DNA of 64,000 bases, taken from NCBI GenBank assembly GCA_023259055.1, contig JAHFQZ010000001.1, forward strand, positions 310,001 to 374,000, in the 5' to 3' direction. The DNA is from Nitrosomonadales bacterium. Lineage in GTDB: Bacteria; Pseudomonadota; Gammaproteobacteria; Burkholderiales; Gallionellaceae. This document shows, one piece after another, positions 52,341 through 62,500 of this stretch. The notes below the pieces were generated by a model. The model was not told the origin of the DNA. It worked only from the letters and a program-made list of their open reading frames with translations, and did no database searches. Position numbers and translations under genes: made by a program. Position 1 is the first letter of the stretch. Each line of letters opens with the position of its first letter.

Positions 52341-52425
52341 AAGAAGGTAATGTTACCGAGAAGCTCTGAATAAGTCCCGCGTCACCGTGGTTTATAATTA
52401 GATTATTTAGCGGACGTTGGGTATT

Positions 52426-52434
52426 TGGTATAAT
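52426..52434 (+). promoter_or_regulatory. Extended -10 promoter of metK
   Basis: TGGTATAAT (52426-52434) is a perfect extended -10 element 40 bases upstream of the metK ATG. A good -35 is not visible, consistent with extended -10 use. Another TATAAT lies at 52393-52398. Confidence 0.65.
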
Positions 52435-52473
52435 GCGCGTCTTTTATTTTACTGAGATATTGAACAGGCAACC

Positions 52474-53637
52474 ATGAGCGAATATTTGTTTACGTCCGAA
52501 TCCGTTTCCGAAGGTCATCCCGACAAGGTGGCAGATCAAATTTCCGATGCCATCGTCGACGCTATTCTAGCGCAGGACAAGCATTCGCGCGTTGCAGCCG
52601 AAACGCTGTGCAATACTGGCCTCGTCGTGCTGGCCGGTGAGATCACCACCTCGGCCAATGTCGATTATATCCAGGTCGCGCGCGACACCATCAAGCGCAT
52701 CGGCTACGACAACACCGAATACGGCATCGACTACAAGGGCTGCGCGGTGCTGGTGGCTTACGACAAGCAGAGCCCCGATATTGCACAGGGCGTAAACAAG
52801 GCTTATGACGACAACATGGATCAGGGTGCGGGTGATCAGGGGCTGATGTTCGGTTATGCCTGCGACGAAACCGACACATTGATGCCGCTGCCGATTTACC
52901 TCGCACACCGCGCGATGGAACGCCAGGCGCAACTGCGCCGCGACGGACGCCTGAGCTGGCTGCGCCCGGACGCCAAATCGCAAGTCACCGTTCGCTATGC
53001 AGATGGCAAGCCTCACTCCATCGACACCGTGGTAATTTCAACCCAGCATGCGCCGGAAATGAAGCTGGAGCAAATCCGCGAGGCGGTCATCGAGGAAATC
53101 ATCAAACCGATATTGCCGAAGGAACTGATCAAGGGCGATATCAAATATCTGGTCAACCCAACCGGGCGTTTCGTCGTCGGCGGCCCGCAGGGCGATTGTG
53201 GCCTGACCGGACGCAAGATCATCGTCGACACCTACGGCGGCGCAGCACCGCATGGCGGCGGCGCATTCTCCGGCAAGGATCCGTCCAAGGTTGACCGTTC
53301 GGCAGCTTACGCCGGCCGCTATGTGGCGAAAAATATCGTCGCCGCCGGCTTGGCCAGCAAATGCCTGATCCAGATTTCCTACGCGATCGGCGTATCGAAA
53401 CCCACCAGCGTCTGGGTCACCACTTACGGTACCGGCAAAGTCTCCGACGAGAAGATTGCGGAACTGGTCAAAAAACATTTCGACCTGCGCCCGAAAGGCA
53501 TCGTGCAGATGCTCGACCTGCTGCGTCCGATATACCAGAAGACAGCAGCATACGGCCACTTTGGCCGTGAGGAACCCGAATTCAAGTGGGAAGCCACGGA
53601 CAAGGCAGCCGCGTTGCGCGCGGATGCCGGGATGTAA
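52474..53637 (+). CDS. metK: S-adenosylmethionine synthetase
   Basis: A 387-residue enzyme making SAM from methionine and ATP. Motifs: [60 protein letters not shown] and [19 protein letters not shown]. First gene of a methyl-cycle group with ahcY and metF; no SAM riboswitch seen upstream. Confidence 0.97.
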   Translation: MSEYLFTSESVSEGHPDKVADQISDAIVDAILAQDKHSRVAAETLCNTGLVVLAGEITTSANVDYIQVARDTIKRIGYDNTEYGIDYKGCAVLVAYDKQSPDIAQGVNKAYDDNMDQGAGDQGLMFGYACDETDTLMPLPIYLAHRAMERQAQLRRDGRLSWLRPDAKSQVTVRYADGKPHSIDTVVISTQHAPEMKLEQIREAVIEEIIKPILPKELIKGDIKYLVNPTGRFVVGGPQGDCGLTGRKIIVDTYGGAAPHGGGAFSGKDPSKVDRSAAYAGRYVAKNIVAAGLASKCLIQISYAIGVSKPTSVWVTTYGTGKVSDEKIAELVKKHFDLRPKGIVQMLDLLRPIYQKTAAYGHFGREEPEFKWEATDKAAALRADAGM

Positions 53638-53707
53638 GGTTGTCTCGGAGGTGCCGTTAGTTTTAGCAAAACCGAGACCGCGTATACACCTTAAATATTA
53701 GCTTTAC

Positions 53708-53793
53708 CACCCTCCGAGGGGTGCTGCAGCGGGTCTGGACAACAGCCCCCCGTCAGGCTCGGAGCCAGTGGCTCAACGTTTCAACTGCACCCA
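53708..53793 (+). promoter_or_regulatory. SAH riboswitch
   Basis: The sequence holds the SAH-aptamer core CCTCCGAGGGGTGCTGCAGC, then CCCCGTCAGGCTCGG, and a distal TGCACCC that pairs back to GGGTGCA-like bases to form the pseudoknot. It sits 32 bases before the ahcY ATG. The class turns on SAH recycling genes when S-adenosylhomocysteine rises. The call rests on consensus and position. Confidence 0.9.
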
Positions 53794-53824
53794 TTCATTA
53801 ACCACTTATGAATGGAGCAATATT

Positions 53825-55252
<1,428 letters not shown>

Positions 55253-55260
55253 AAGCAAAC

Positions 55261-55614
55261 ATGACTTCCACCCGTAATGAGTTTGTTGATTATGCGGTGG
55301 AGCTAATGGCGGGATGGGCAACGGTTTCGGCACGCAAGATGTTCGGCGGTTATGGTTTGTACCGCGAAGGATTAATGTTTGCATTGATTGTTGATGACGA
55401 GCTGTTCTTCAAGATCGACGCAAACAACGTGGCGCAATTCGAGCGGGCTGGCAGCCACCCGTTCGTTTACCAAAGCCAGACTAGAACCGTGCAAATGTCC
55501 TACTGGTCAGCACCTGCAGCCAGCCTCGATTCACCCTCAGAAATGGGCGAATGGTGCCAATCTGCATATGGTGCGGCATTGCGTGCACAGGCAACCAAAG
55601 GGAAGCGTCTATGA
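55261..55614 (+). CDS. TfoX N-terminal domain protein
   Basis: A 117-residue protein with the TfoX/Sxy N-terminal fold: VSARKMFGGYGLYREGLMFALIVDDELFFKID, and VQMSYWSAPAASLDSP. The C-terminal TfoX half found in the competence regulator is missing, so a competence role cannot be claimed. Overlaps the next gene by ATGA. Confidence 0.87.
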   Translation: MTSTRNEFVDYAVELMAGWATVSARKMFGGYGLYREGLMFALIVDDELFFKIDANNVAQFERAGSHPFVYQSQTRTVQMSYWSAPAASLDSPSEMGEWCQSAYGAALRAQATKGKRL

Positions 55615-55976
55615 AACCGCAATTCGAGTTACTGTTGATCTGGGTACTCAATGCACTCGCATTGCTCGCAGTGGCAAACTTTGTGCCGGGCATCAGTGTT
55701 GACGGTTTCGGCTCGGCTCTGATCGCAGCATTTTTCCTTGGTTTTGTTAATACATTGATCAGGCCACTGTTGCTGTTACTCACCCTGCCAGTGACGTTGC
55801 TCACGTTGGGGCTGTTCATTTTTGTGATCAACGGCACACTGTTCTGGCTGGTAGGATCGGTGCTGCGCGGTTTTGTCGTGGACGGTTTTTGGCACGGCGT
55901 ATTGGGCGCGGTGCTTTATAGTATTTTTTCCTGGGCGCTGTCCTCGGCTGCCGCACAGTTGATGAGAAAATCATGA
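55611..55976 (+). CDS. YvlD/phage holin 4 superfamily membrane protein
   Basis: A 121-residue protein with about four hydrophobic helices. Typical motifs: VPGISVDGFGSALIAAFFLGFVNTLIRPLLLLLTLP and TLLTLGLFIFVINGTLFWL. Despite the family name it is a chromosomal protein of unknown function. ATG at 55611; the frame open to 55551 is inside the TfoX gene. Confidence 0.88.
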   Translation: MKPQFELLLIWVLNALALLAVANFVPGISVDGFGSALIAAFFLGFVNTLIRPLLLLLTLPVTLLTLGLFIFVINGTLFWLVGSVLRGFVVDGFWHGVLGAVLYSIFSWALSSAAAQLMRKS

Positions 55977-55983
55977 GGCTCTT

Positions 55984-56814
55984 ATGAACAGGCAACTTTT
56001 CAGTTTTGAATTCTTCCCGCCGCAAACGCCGGAAGGCGCAGAAAAACTCGTGGCCGTACGCAAGCAACTGGCGGCGTTACATCCCGAGTTCTTTTCAGTG
56101 ACGTTTGGCGCGGGCGGCTCGACGCAAGACCGCACCATTGAAACCATACGGCAGATCAAGGCAGAGGGTTATATCGCAGCGCCGCACATTTCGTGCGTGG
56201 GCTCCAGGCGCGACAGCATCCGCGCCATGCTGAATGACTACAAGGATATGGGCATCAAGCGCATCGTCGCGCTGCGCGGTGACCTGCCCTCCGGCATGGG
56301 CAGCATCGGCGAGTTTCAATACGCCAACGAACTGGTGGCGTTCATACGCGAACAGACCGGCGATCACTTCCACATCGAAGTCGCCGCCTATCCGGAGTTT
56401 CATCCGCAGGCCAAATCGGCGCGCGACGACATCCTCAACTTCAAGCGCAAGATGGCCGCCGGGGCCGATTCCGCCATCACCCAATATTTCTACAATGCCG
56501 ACAGTTACTTCTACTTTGTCGAAGAATGCCGTAAACAGGGCATCACCGCACCCATCGTGCCCGGCATCATGCCGATCGTGAAATTTGCCCAGCTGGCGCG
56601 TTTTTCCGATGCCTGCGGCGCGGAAATTCCGCGCTGGATGCGCAAGACACTGGAAAGTTTTGGCGACGACAACGAGTCGGTGCAAGCATTCGGTCTCGAT
56701 GTCGTCACGCAACTCTGCGAGCGTTTGCTCGCCGGAGGTGCCCCTGGTTTGCACTTCTACACGCTGAATCAGGCCGCACCGACGCTGGCAATCTGGAAAC
56801 GATTAGGGTTATGA
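55984..56814 (+). CDS. metF: Methylenetetrahydrofolate reductase
   Basis: A 276-residue flavoenzyme making 5-methyl-THF for methionine synthesis. Motifs: FSFEFFPPQTPEG, FFSVTFGAGGSTQDRT, RIVALRGDLP, VAAYPEFHPQAKS, ADSAITQYFYNADSYFYFV and PGIMPI. It completes the methyl-cycle group with metK and ahcY. The stop overlaps the next ATG. Confidence 0.97.
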   Translation: MNRQLFSFEFFPPQTPEGAEKLVAVRKQLAALHPEFFSVTFGAGGSTQDRTIETIRQIKAEGYIAAPHISCVGSRRDSIRAMLNDYKDMGIKRIVALRGDLPSGMGSIGEFQYANELVAFIREQTGDHFHIEVAAYPEFHPQAKSARDDILNFKRKMAAGADSAITQYFYNADSYFYFVEECRKQGITAPIVPGIMPIVKFAQLARFSDACGAEIPRWMRKTLESFGDDNESVQAFGLDVVTQLCERLLAGGAPGLHFYTLNQAAPTLAIWKRLGL

Positions 56815-58157
56815 GCAAGCTGCGCGCACCTGAACTTTTATTGCCCGCAGGAACGCTGGAAAAAATGCGCACCGCCTACGCCTTCGGTGCGGACGCGGTG
56901 TACGCCGGGCAGCCGCGCTATTCGCTGCGCGCGCGCAACAACGAATTCCAGCTTGAAGAGCTGCAAACCGGCATTCAGGAAGCACATGCGCTCGGCAAAA
57001 AACTGTTCGTCGCCAGCAACCTGATGCCGCACAACGCCAAGGTCAAAACCTACATTGCTGACATGGAGCCGGTCATCGCAATGCGGCCGGACGCGCTGAT
57101 CATGGCCGACCCCGGCCTGATCGCGATGGTGCGCGAGCGCTGGCCAGAGGTGCAGGTGCATCTTTCGGTACAGGCCAACACCGTCAACTTCGCGGCGGTG
57201 AAGTTCTGGCAATCACTCGGCCTAACCCGCGTCATCTTGTCGCGTGAACTGTCGCTGGACGAAATCGAGGAAATCCGCCAGCAATGCCCGGACATCGAGC
57301 TCGAAGTATTCATCCACGGCGCGCTGTGCATCGCCTATTCCGGGCGCTGCCTGCTCTCCGGCTACTTCAACCACCGCGATGCCAACCAGGGCACTTGCAC
57401 CAACTCCTGCCGCTGGGATTACAAGATGGACAACGCGGAAGAGGATGGCACTGGCGACATCCAGAAAATAGATTTCGATTTCGATAAGGCGCTGAGCGAA
57501 TCAGCGCTATCCGACTGCGGCAGCCAGCCGCGCCACCCGCTGGCCGACCGTGCGTACCTGATTTCGCGCCAGGATCACCCGGACGAACTGATGCCGGTGC
57601 TGGAAGACGAACACGGCACCTACATCATGAACTCGAAAGACCTGCGCGCAGTGGAACATGTCGAGCGACTGGTGAAGATCGGCGTGGATTCGCTGAAAGT
57701 TGAAGGCCGCACCAAATCCATCTACTACGTCGCGCGCACCGCACAAGTGTATCGGCAGGCGATAGACGATGCCGTCGCAGGCCGTCCATTCAATTTGAAT
57801 TTATTGGGCGCACTGGATGCACTGGCAAGCCGTGGCTACACCGACGGCTTCTACGAACGCCACCACACCCATGAGCAGCAGAACTACCTGCGCGGCCACT
57901 CCGAAAACACCCGCCAGCAATATGTCGGCGACATTGTCAGTTGCGCTAACGGCATCGCCGAGATCGATGTGAAGAACAAGTTTCAGATCGGCGACAGACT
58001 GGAGGTCATTCACCCCTCCGGCAATCACATTATTGTATTGAACGAGATGCGCAGCCTCGATGGAGAAGCGCTGAAGGTTGCTCCCGGCAGCGGCCATCAC
58101 GTGCGTATCCCGTTGCAGGGCAATTTGGCTAAAGGCATGGTGGCACGGTTTATCTAG
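56811..58157 (+). CDS. trhP: U32 family tRNA 5-hydroxyuridine protein TrhP (YegQ)
   Basis: A 448-residue member of peptidase family U32, YegQ branch. E. coli TrhP is needed for prephenate-dependent tRNA U34 hydroxylation. Motifs: LLLPAGTLEKMRTAYAFGADAVYAG, VHLSVQANTVN, FIHGALCIAYSGRCLLSGYF and GTCTNSCRWDY with the cluster cysteines. It shares a four-base overlap with metF. Confidence 0.9.
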   Translation: MSKLRAPELLLPAGTLEKMRTAYAFGADAVYAGQPRYSLRARNNEFQLEELQTGIQEAHALGKKLFVASNLMPHNAKVKTYIADMEPVIAMRPDALIMADPGLIAMVRERWPEVQVHLSVQANTVNFAAVKFWQSLGLTRVILSRELSLDEIEEIRQQCPDIELEVFIHGALCIAYSGRCLLSGYFNHRDANQGTCTNSCRWDYKMDNAEEDGTGDIQKIDFDFDKALSESALSDCGSQPRHPLADRAYLISRQDHPDELMPVLEDEHGTYIMNSKDLRAVEHVERLVKIGVDSLKVEGRTKSIYYVARTAQVYRQAIDDAVAGRPFNLNLLGALDALASRGYTDGFYERHHTHEQQNYLRGHSENTRQQYVGDIVSCANGIAEIDVKNKFQIGDRLEVIHPSGNHIIVLNEMRSLDGEALKVAPGSGHHVRIPLQGNLAKGMVARFI

Positions 58158-58256
58158 CCAGAGGCGCTGTCTATTACCAGATACATAATTTCTGCAAACC
58201 GCGTCTCAAACTGCTATTAGGGCAAAAGCGAAATCACCTAACAAGGAATATTCGAA

Positions 58257-58700
58257 ATGATTCTTTCCACCCTCTCCCAATCCGACCGCTACGCCGCTCT
58301 GCATCCGCTGTTCCCGCGCGTGTTTGAATACATCCGCAGCACCGATCTGCTGGCGCTCGCGCCGGGACGTTATCCCATCGTCGGCGATGACTTGTATGTC
58401 ATTGTGGAGAGCGTCCCGGCACGCACCCGCGCCGAAGCGAAGCTGGAATGCCACCGCAAGTACATTGACATTCAGCTGGTGCTGGAAGGAACCGACGAGA
58501 TGGGCTGGAAGGCGCTGGCGGATTGCCACAACCCTGTGAGCGATTACAAGACGGACATCCAGTTCTTTCACGATGCGCCGGCAACGTGGATCGCCACCCC
58601 GCCCGGCTCGTTTTGTATCTTCTTCCCCGAGGATGCGCACGCGCCGCTGGTTGGCACTGGAAACATCCGCAAAGTGATCTTCAAGATCGCGGCGGGGTAA
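58257..58700 (+). CDS. YhcH/YjgK/YiaL family protein
   Basis: A 147-residue cupin-like protein (DUF386). Family hallmarks: VESVPARTRAEAKLECHRKYIDIQLVLEGTDEMGW and FFPEDAHAPL, with metal-ligand candidate histidines and glutamates. Members are implicated in sugar-anomer handling and biofilm effects, but no firm activity. ACAAGGAATATTCGAA precedes the ATG. Confidence 0.88.
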   Translation: MILSTLSQSDRYAALHPLFPRVFEYIRSTDLLALAPGRYPIVGDDLYVIVESVPARTRAEAKLECHRKYIDIQLVLEGTDEMGWKALADCHNPVSDYKTDIQFFHDAPATWIATPPGSFCIFFPEDAHAPLVGTGNIRKVIFKIAAG

Positions 58701-58706
58701 CTCAGT

Positions 58707-59270
58707 TTAAAACGATAGTCTTACACCCACATGAAAGCCTGTATCAAGTACTACATCGGACTTCGATTTAAGGTTGAAGCTGATTCTTCGATAACCGAGA
58801 TAGGCAGACGCTTGGGGTATTAGCTCATATTCCACTCTTGCGCCGGCTTCAACAAAGCGCTCGGCATCGCGGTAGGTGACAATATTCGGGGAAAAATACA
58901 ATTGGCCGACAACGCCAAGACGGGGAACGGGAGGGATTGCGAAGCGTACCTGCCCTCCTAATGCTATGGCTATTGCGTCATTGGCTTTTACCGAGGCTAT
59001 CACGCCTTTTATTCCGACACCCGCAGTAACTCCAGAATCGCTGTTGCCTACGGCTCCTTTTACCAAAAGGCCGAAGTCGCCGAACCGGTTATGATCATTG
59101 GTATAAAGAAAGCCCGCATGTAATTCGGATGACCCGAGAGTGTCGCGGCCCATTGGCGCGACATACTGCAATTGGACGGCGTTATCGCGCATATTGAAAT
59201 CGACGGTATCTGCCAGAACTGCGGTACTGGCGGTTAACAGGAAAAGTGCAAAAAAATTGCGTAACAACAT
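58707..59270 (-). CDS. YfaZ family outer membrane protein
   Basis: A 187-residue protein with signal peptide MLLRNFFALFLLTASTAVLA and an eight-stranded-barrel pattern ending in TGFHVGVRLSF with a terminal Phe, as outer membrane proteins have. YfaZ-like features: GVGIKGVIASVKANDAIAIALGGQVRFAIP and YEVI-type YLGYRRISF. Function unknown. Convergent with the YhcH gene. Confidence 0.8.
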   Translation of the reverse strand: MLLRNFFALFLLTASTAVLADTVDFNMRDNAVQLQYVAPMGRDTLGSSELHAGFLYTNDHNRFGDFGLLVKGAVGNSDSGVTAGVGIKGVIASVKANDAIAIALGGQVRFAIPPVPRLGVVGQLYFSPNIVTYRDAERFVEAGARVEYELIPQASAYLGYRRISFNLKSKSDVVLDTGFHVGVRLSF

Positions 59271-59356
59271 AACTCCGCTCCTTAAAAAATTTCAACAATA
59301 TAAACAAGCATAACACAGACAATTCTTATCGCGAACCGGCTAGGCTTTCGCCGGTT

Positions 59357-60211
59357 TCACAGGCCGTCGTCAAACGCCACATCACCTTCCGCTACCAGGT
59401 CGCCCAATCGAATATTTTTGAAATCAAACAAGCTGCCATCCAGCAGATGTGAGGGCGCAACGTTCTGCATTGCGGTAAAAATCGTCTGGCTGCGCCCCGG
59501 GTATTGAAGCTCCCATGCATTGAGCATTTCCTTGATGTTTTGGCGCTGCATGTTTTCTTGCGAACCGCACAGATTGCACGGGATGATCGGAAATTCCATG
59601 CCGCGCGCATATCGGGCGATATCTTTTTCAGGGCAATAAGCAAGCGGGCGAATCACAATATGGTCGCCCTTGTCCGTGACCAGTTTGGGCGGCATGGCCT
59701 TGAGCTTGCCGCCGAAAAACATGTTCAGGAACAATGTTTCGATCATGTCATCACGATGGTGCCCCAGCGCAATCTTGTTCGCGCCGAGCTCATGCGCCAC
59801 GCGATAGATGATGCCGCGCCGCAGGCGCGAACAAAGTGAGCATGTGGTTTTGCCCTCGGGGATTTTTTCCTTGACGATGGAATAAGTGTCCTGGCTTTCG
59901 ATGTGAAATTCGACACCGGCGGACTTCAGGTAATTCGGCAGAACATCCTCGGGAAAACCAGGCTGTTTCTGATCGAGATTCATTGCGACGATGCGAAAAT
60001 CAATCGGAGCGCGCTTGCGCAGGGCGAGCAAAATATCCAGCAGGGTGTAGGAATCCTTGCCGCCGCTCAGGCACACCATCACACTATCGCCGTCTTCAAT
60101 CATGTTGAAATCGGCAATCGCCTGGCCGACATGGTGCTCAAGTCGTCCTTTGAGGCGATTGAAGTTGGTGGAGTGGCGTTCGAAATGTGCAGGTTGAATA
60201 ATGTCGTTCAT
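59357..60211 (-). CDS. ttcA: tRNA 2-thiocytidine-32 biosynthesis protein TtcA
   Basis: A 284-residue ATP-dependent thiolase. P-loop [12 protein letters not shown], iron-sulfur cysteines in [12 protein letters not shown] and [13 protein letters not shown], and [26 protein letters not shown] at 60211 chosen over an upstream TTG at 60220. It begins six bases after the folM-like stop, so the two are probably cotranscribed. Confidence 0.95.
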   Translation of the reverse strand: MNDIIQPAHFERHSTNFNRLKGRLEHHVGQAIADFNMIEDGDSVMVCLSGGKDSYTLLDILLALRKRAPIDFRIVAMNLDQKQPGFPEDVLPNYLKSAGVEFHIESQDTYSIVKEKIPEGKTTCSLCSRLRRGIIYRVAHELGANKIALGHHRDDMIETLFLNMFFGGKLKAMPPKLVTDKGDHIVIRPLAYCPEKDIARYARGMEFPIIPCNLCGSQENMQRQNIKEMLNAWELQYPGRSQTIFTAMQNVAPSHLLDGSLFDFKNIRLGDLVAEGDVAFDDGL

Positions 60212-60216
60212 GTTTT

Positions 60217-60969
60217 TCAAAGGTTGATGCTTCTTCCGCCGTCGACCGCAATGATCTGCCCGGTAATGTAGGGGGAATCGTTTATTAGGAACAGCACAGT
60301 ACGAGCAACATCATCCGGTTCGCCCTCTCGCTTGAGCAGGGTGTGCGCGACGATCTTGCGACGCTGTTCCTCGTCCAGCCACGCTGAATTTTCCGGCCAA
60401 ATGATTACGCCGGGTGCAATGGCATTGACACGCACCTGCGGCGCCATTTCCTGTGCCAGTCCACGGGTAAGCGCGACCAGTCCGGCCTTGGCAACGCTGT
60501 ACAGCAAATGGCCATGCAAAGGACGTTCGGCGTGGATGTCGGCGATGTTCACAATAGCGCCATGACGACGGCGCAGTTCAGCCGCTGCCGCTTGCGCAAG
60601 AAACAGCGGAGCCCGCAAATTGGTGCCGAGCAAATCATTCCACCGCTTCTCGTCCACTTCTGCCAACGGCGTGGCGTAGAAGCTGGAAGCGTTGTTTACA
60701 AGGGCATCCAGTCGCCCGAATTTTTTGACTACATCACTCACCAGTTGCTGCAACACGCCCAGATCAAGCAAGTCTGCCTGAAAAATGGCTGCGCTTCCCG
60801 GGCGCAGCGCATTCAACTCATCCTGCAAAGCCTGTGCCTCTTGCCTGGAACTGCGGTAATGCACGGCGAGCTGCGCGCCAGCCGCGTGCAGACGGCGGCA
60901 AATCGCCGCGCCAACGCGCTTTGCCCCGCCTGTCACCAGCACTGCTTTGCCTTGCATCCCCTGTTCCAT
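60217..60969 (-). CDS. Pteridine reductase-like SDR (FolM type)
   Basis: A 250-residue short-chain dehydrogenase. Cofactor motif [18 protein letters not shown] with the arginine of NADPH pteridine reductases, [11 protein letters not shown], catalytic [14 protein letters not shown] and the ending [14 protein letters not shown]. FolM-type enzymes reduce dihydromonapterin or dihydrobiopterin. The exact pterin is inferred. Confidence 0.88.
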   Translation of the reverse strand: MEQGMQGKAVLVTGGAKRVGAAICRRLHAAGAQLAVHYRSSRQEAQALQDELNALRPGSAAIFQADLLDLGVLQQLVSDVVKKFGRLDALVNNASSFYATPLAEVDEKRWNDLLGTNLRAPLFLAQAAAAELRRRHGAIVNIADIHAERPLHGHLLYSVAKAGLVALTRGLAQEMAPQVRVNAIAPGVIIWPENSAWLDEEQRRKIVAHTLLKREGEPDDVARTVLFLINDSPYITGQIIAVDGGRSINL

Positions 60970-61018
60970 TAGACTCGCGCTCCATTAAACTTGGCTACTT
61001 AACGAATTATACCCGACC

Positions 61019-62197
61019 ATGCCGTCTCCTCTACCTTCACCCAGTCCGGAAGCCGCCCGTCACAGCGCGTGCCTGGTCGAACGGATCCAGCGTGAAATCG
61101 CTGCACAAGGCGGCTGGATTTCCTTTTCGCGCTATATGGAGCTGGCGCTTTATGCGCCCGGATTGGGCTATTACACGGCTGGAGCGCACAAGTTCGGCGA
61201 AGCGGGCGACTTCGTCACCGCGCCGGAACTGTCGCCGCTGTTCGGCCGCACCCTGGCGCGGCAAGTGGCGGAAATCATGACGAACAGCGCGCCGCATATC
61301 ATAGAATTGGGTGCCGGCAGCGGCAAACTGGCGGCGGATATGCTTGCCGAATTGGAGAAACTCGGCGACTTGCCGGACAGCTATGCGATTCTTGAGGTGA
61401 GCGCTGACTTGCGCGCGCGCCAGCAGGCCCTCTTGCACGAAAGACTGCCGCAACTGATAGATCGGGTACATTGGCTGGATGAATTGCCGGAAAGTTTCAG
61501 CGGCGCAATTGTCGCCAACGAAGTACTCGACGCATTACCCGTGCATTTGGTGCATTGGCAGGACAGCTCAATCAATGAGCGCGGCGTAGCAATGGGAGGA
61601 AACGGTTTTATCTGGCAGGACCGCGCTATCAGTGATCTAACCCTCTTGCATGCTGCGCAACAGATCAACGTCCCGGACGACTATGTCAGCGAAATCTGCC
61701 TCGCCGCGCGCGGCTTGGTCAACAGTTTGGCAAATTGCCTGAAACAAGGCGCAATACTGTTCATCGACTACGGCTTCGGGGCGCGCGAGTTTTATCATCC
61801 GCAACGCAACAGTGGAACGTTGATGTGCCACTACCGCCATTATGCGCATGATGACCCGTTCTTTCTGCCCGGCTTGCAAGACATCACCGCGCATGTGAAT
61901 TTCACCGACATCGCCGAATGCGGCATTGATGCAGGTTTAGAGCTGCTGGGTTACACCAGTCAGGCGTTCTTCCTGATCAACTGCGGTATCGCTGAACTAT
62001 TACAGGATACTTCACCGGATAAACTGCGCGACTACTTGCCGCTTTCTTCGCAGATGCAAAAACTCACCAGCCCGGCAGAGATGGGTGAGCTGTTCAAGGT
62101 GATTGCGCTGGGTAAAAAACCTGTCGCGGGCCCTATTGAAAGAATGGCGAGTCCATTATCAGGCTTTACCCGTGGTGACTTGACTCGTTCGTTATAA
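61019..62197 (+). CDS. SAM-dependent methyltransferase, MidA/NDUFAF7 family
   Basis: A 392-residue protein. N-terminal ISFSRYMELALYAPGLGYYTAGAHKFGEAGDFVTAPELSPLFG, SAM motif IIELGAGSGKLAADML, and VANEVLDALPVHLVHW. The mitochondrial relative methylates a complex I arginine. A role in complex I assembly here is possible but not shown. Divergent from folM. Confidence 0.9.
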   Translation: MPSPLPSPSPEAARHSACLVERIQREIAAQGGWISFSRYMELALYAPGLGYYTAGAHKFGEAGDFVTAPELSPLFGRTLARQVAEIMTNSAPHIIELGAGSGKLAADMLAELEKLGDLPDSYAILEVSADLRARQQALLHERLPQLIDRVHWLDELPESFSGAIVANEVLDALPVHLVHWQDSSINERGVAMGGNGFIWQDRAISDLTLLHAAQQINVPDDYVSEICLAARGLVNSLANCLKQGAILFIDYGFGAREFYHPQRNSGTLMCHYRHYAHDDPFFLPGLQDITAHVNFTDIAECGIDAGLELLGYTSQAFFLINCGIAELLQDTSPDKLRDYLPLSSQMQKLTSPAEMGELFKVIALGKKPVAGPIERMASPLSGFTRGDLTRSL

Positions 62198-62500
62198 AAA
62201 CATTGTGCAGTTCGGTTTGATACCCGATGGTTAAAATATTTCAAATGAACTCCAATGCCCTTTGGATTCCCTCAATTTTGCATATGTACATTACTCAATT
62301 AGTGCGATATGTTGCGATTATTAAACAGGTTGCGCAGATAATACGGTCAACAGGCGGGAAATTGAGCTATAAACCCGGCTTAAAACCCCACACAGGGAAC
62401 CCGAAAATCTTACGGCAGCTTATTTGGCCGATTGCATTCGGACAATATTTGGAATGTGTATTGCGTTGCAGGGAAATATGATTATGGAGACAGGTTGAAG
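62198..62500. other. Non-coding gap of about 300 bases
   Basis: No supported gene; short frames here lack composition or family signs. It separates the methyltransferase from the GGDEF-EAL gene and probably carries its promoter. AGGTTGAAG just before 62501 is a modest ribosome site. Confidence 0.4.
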
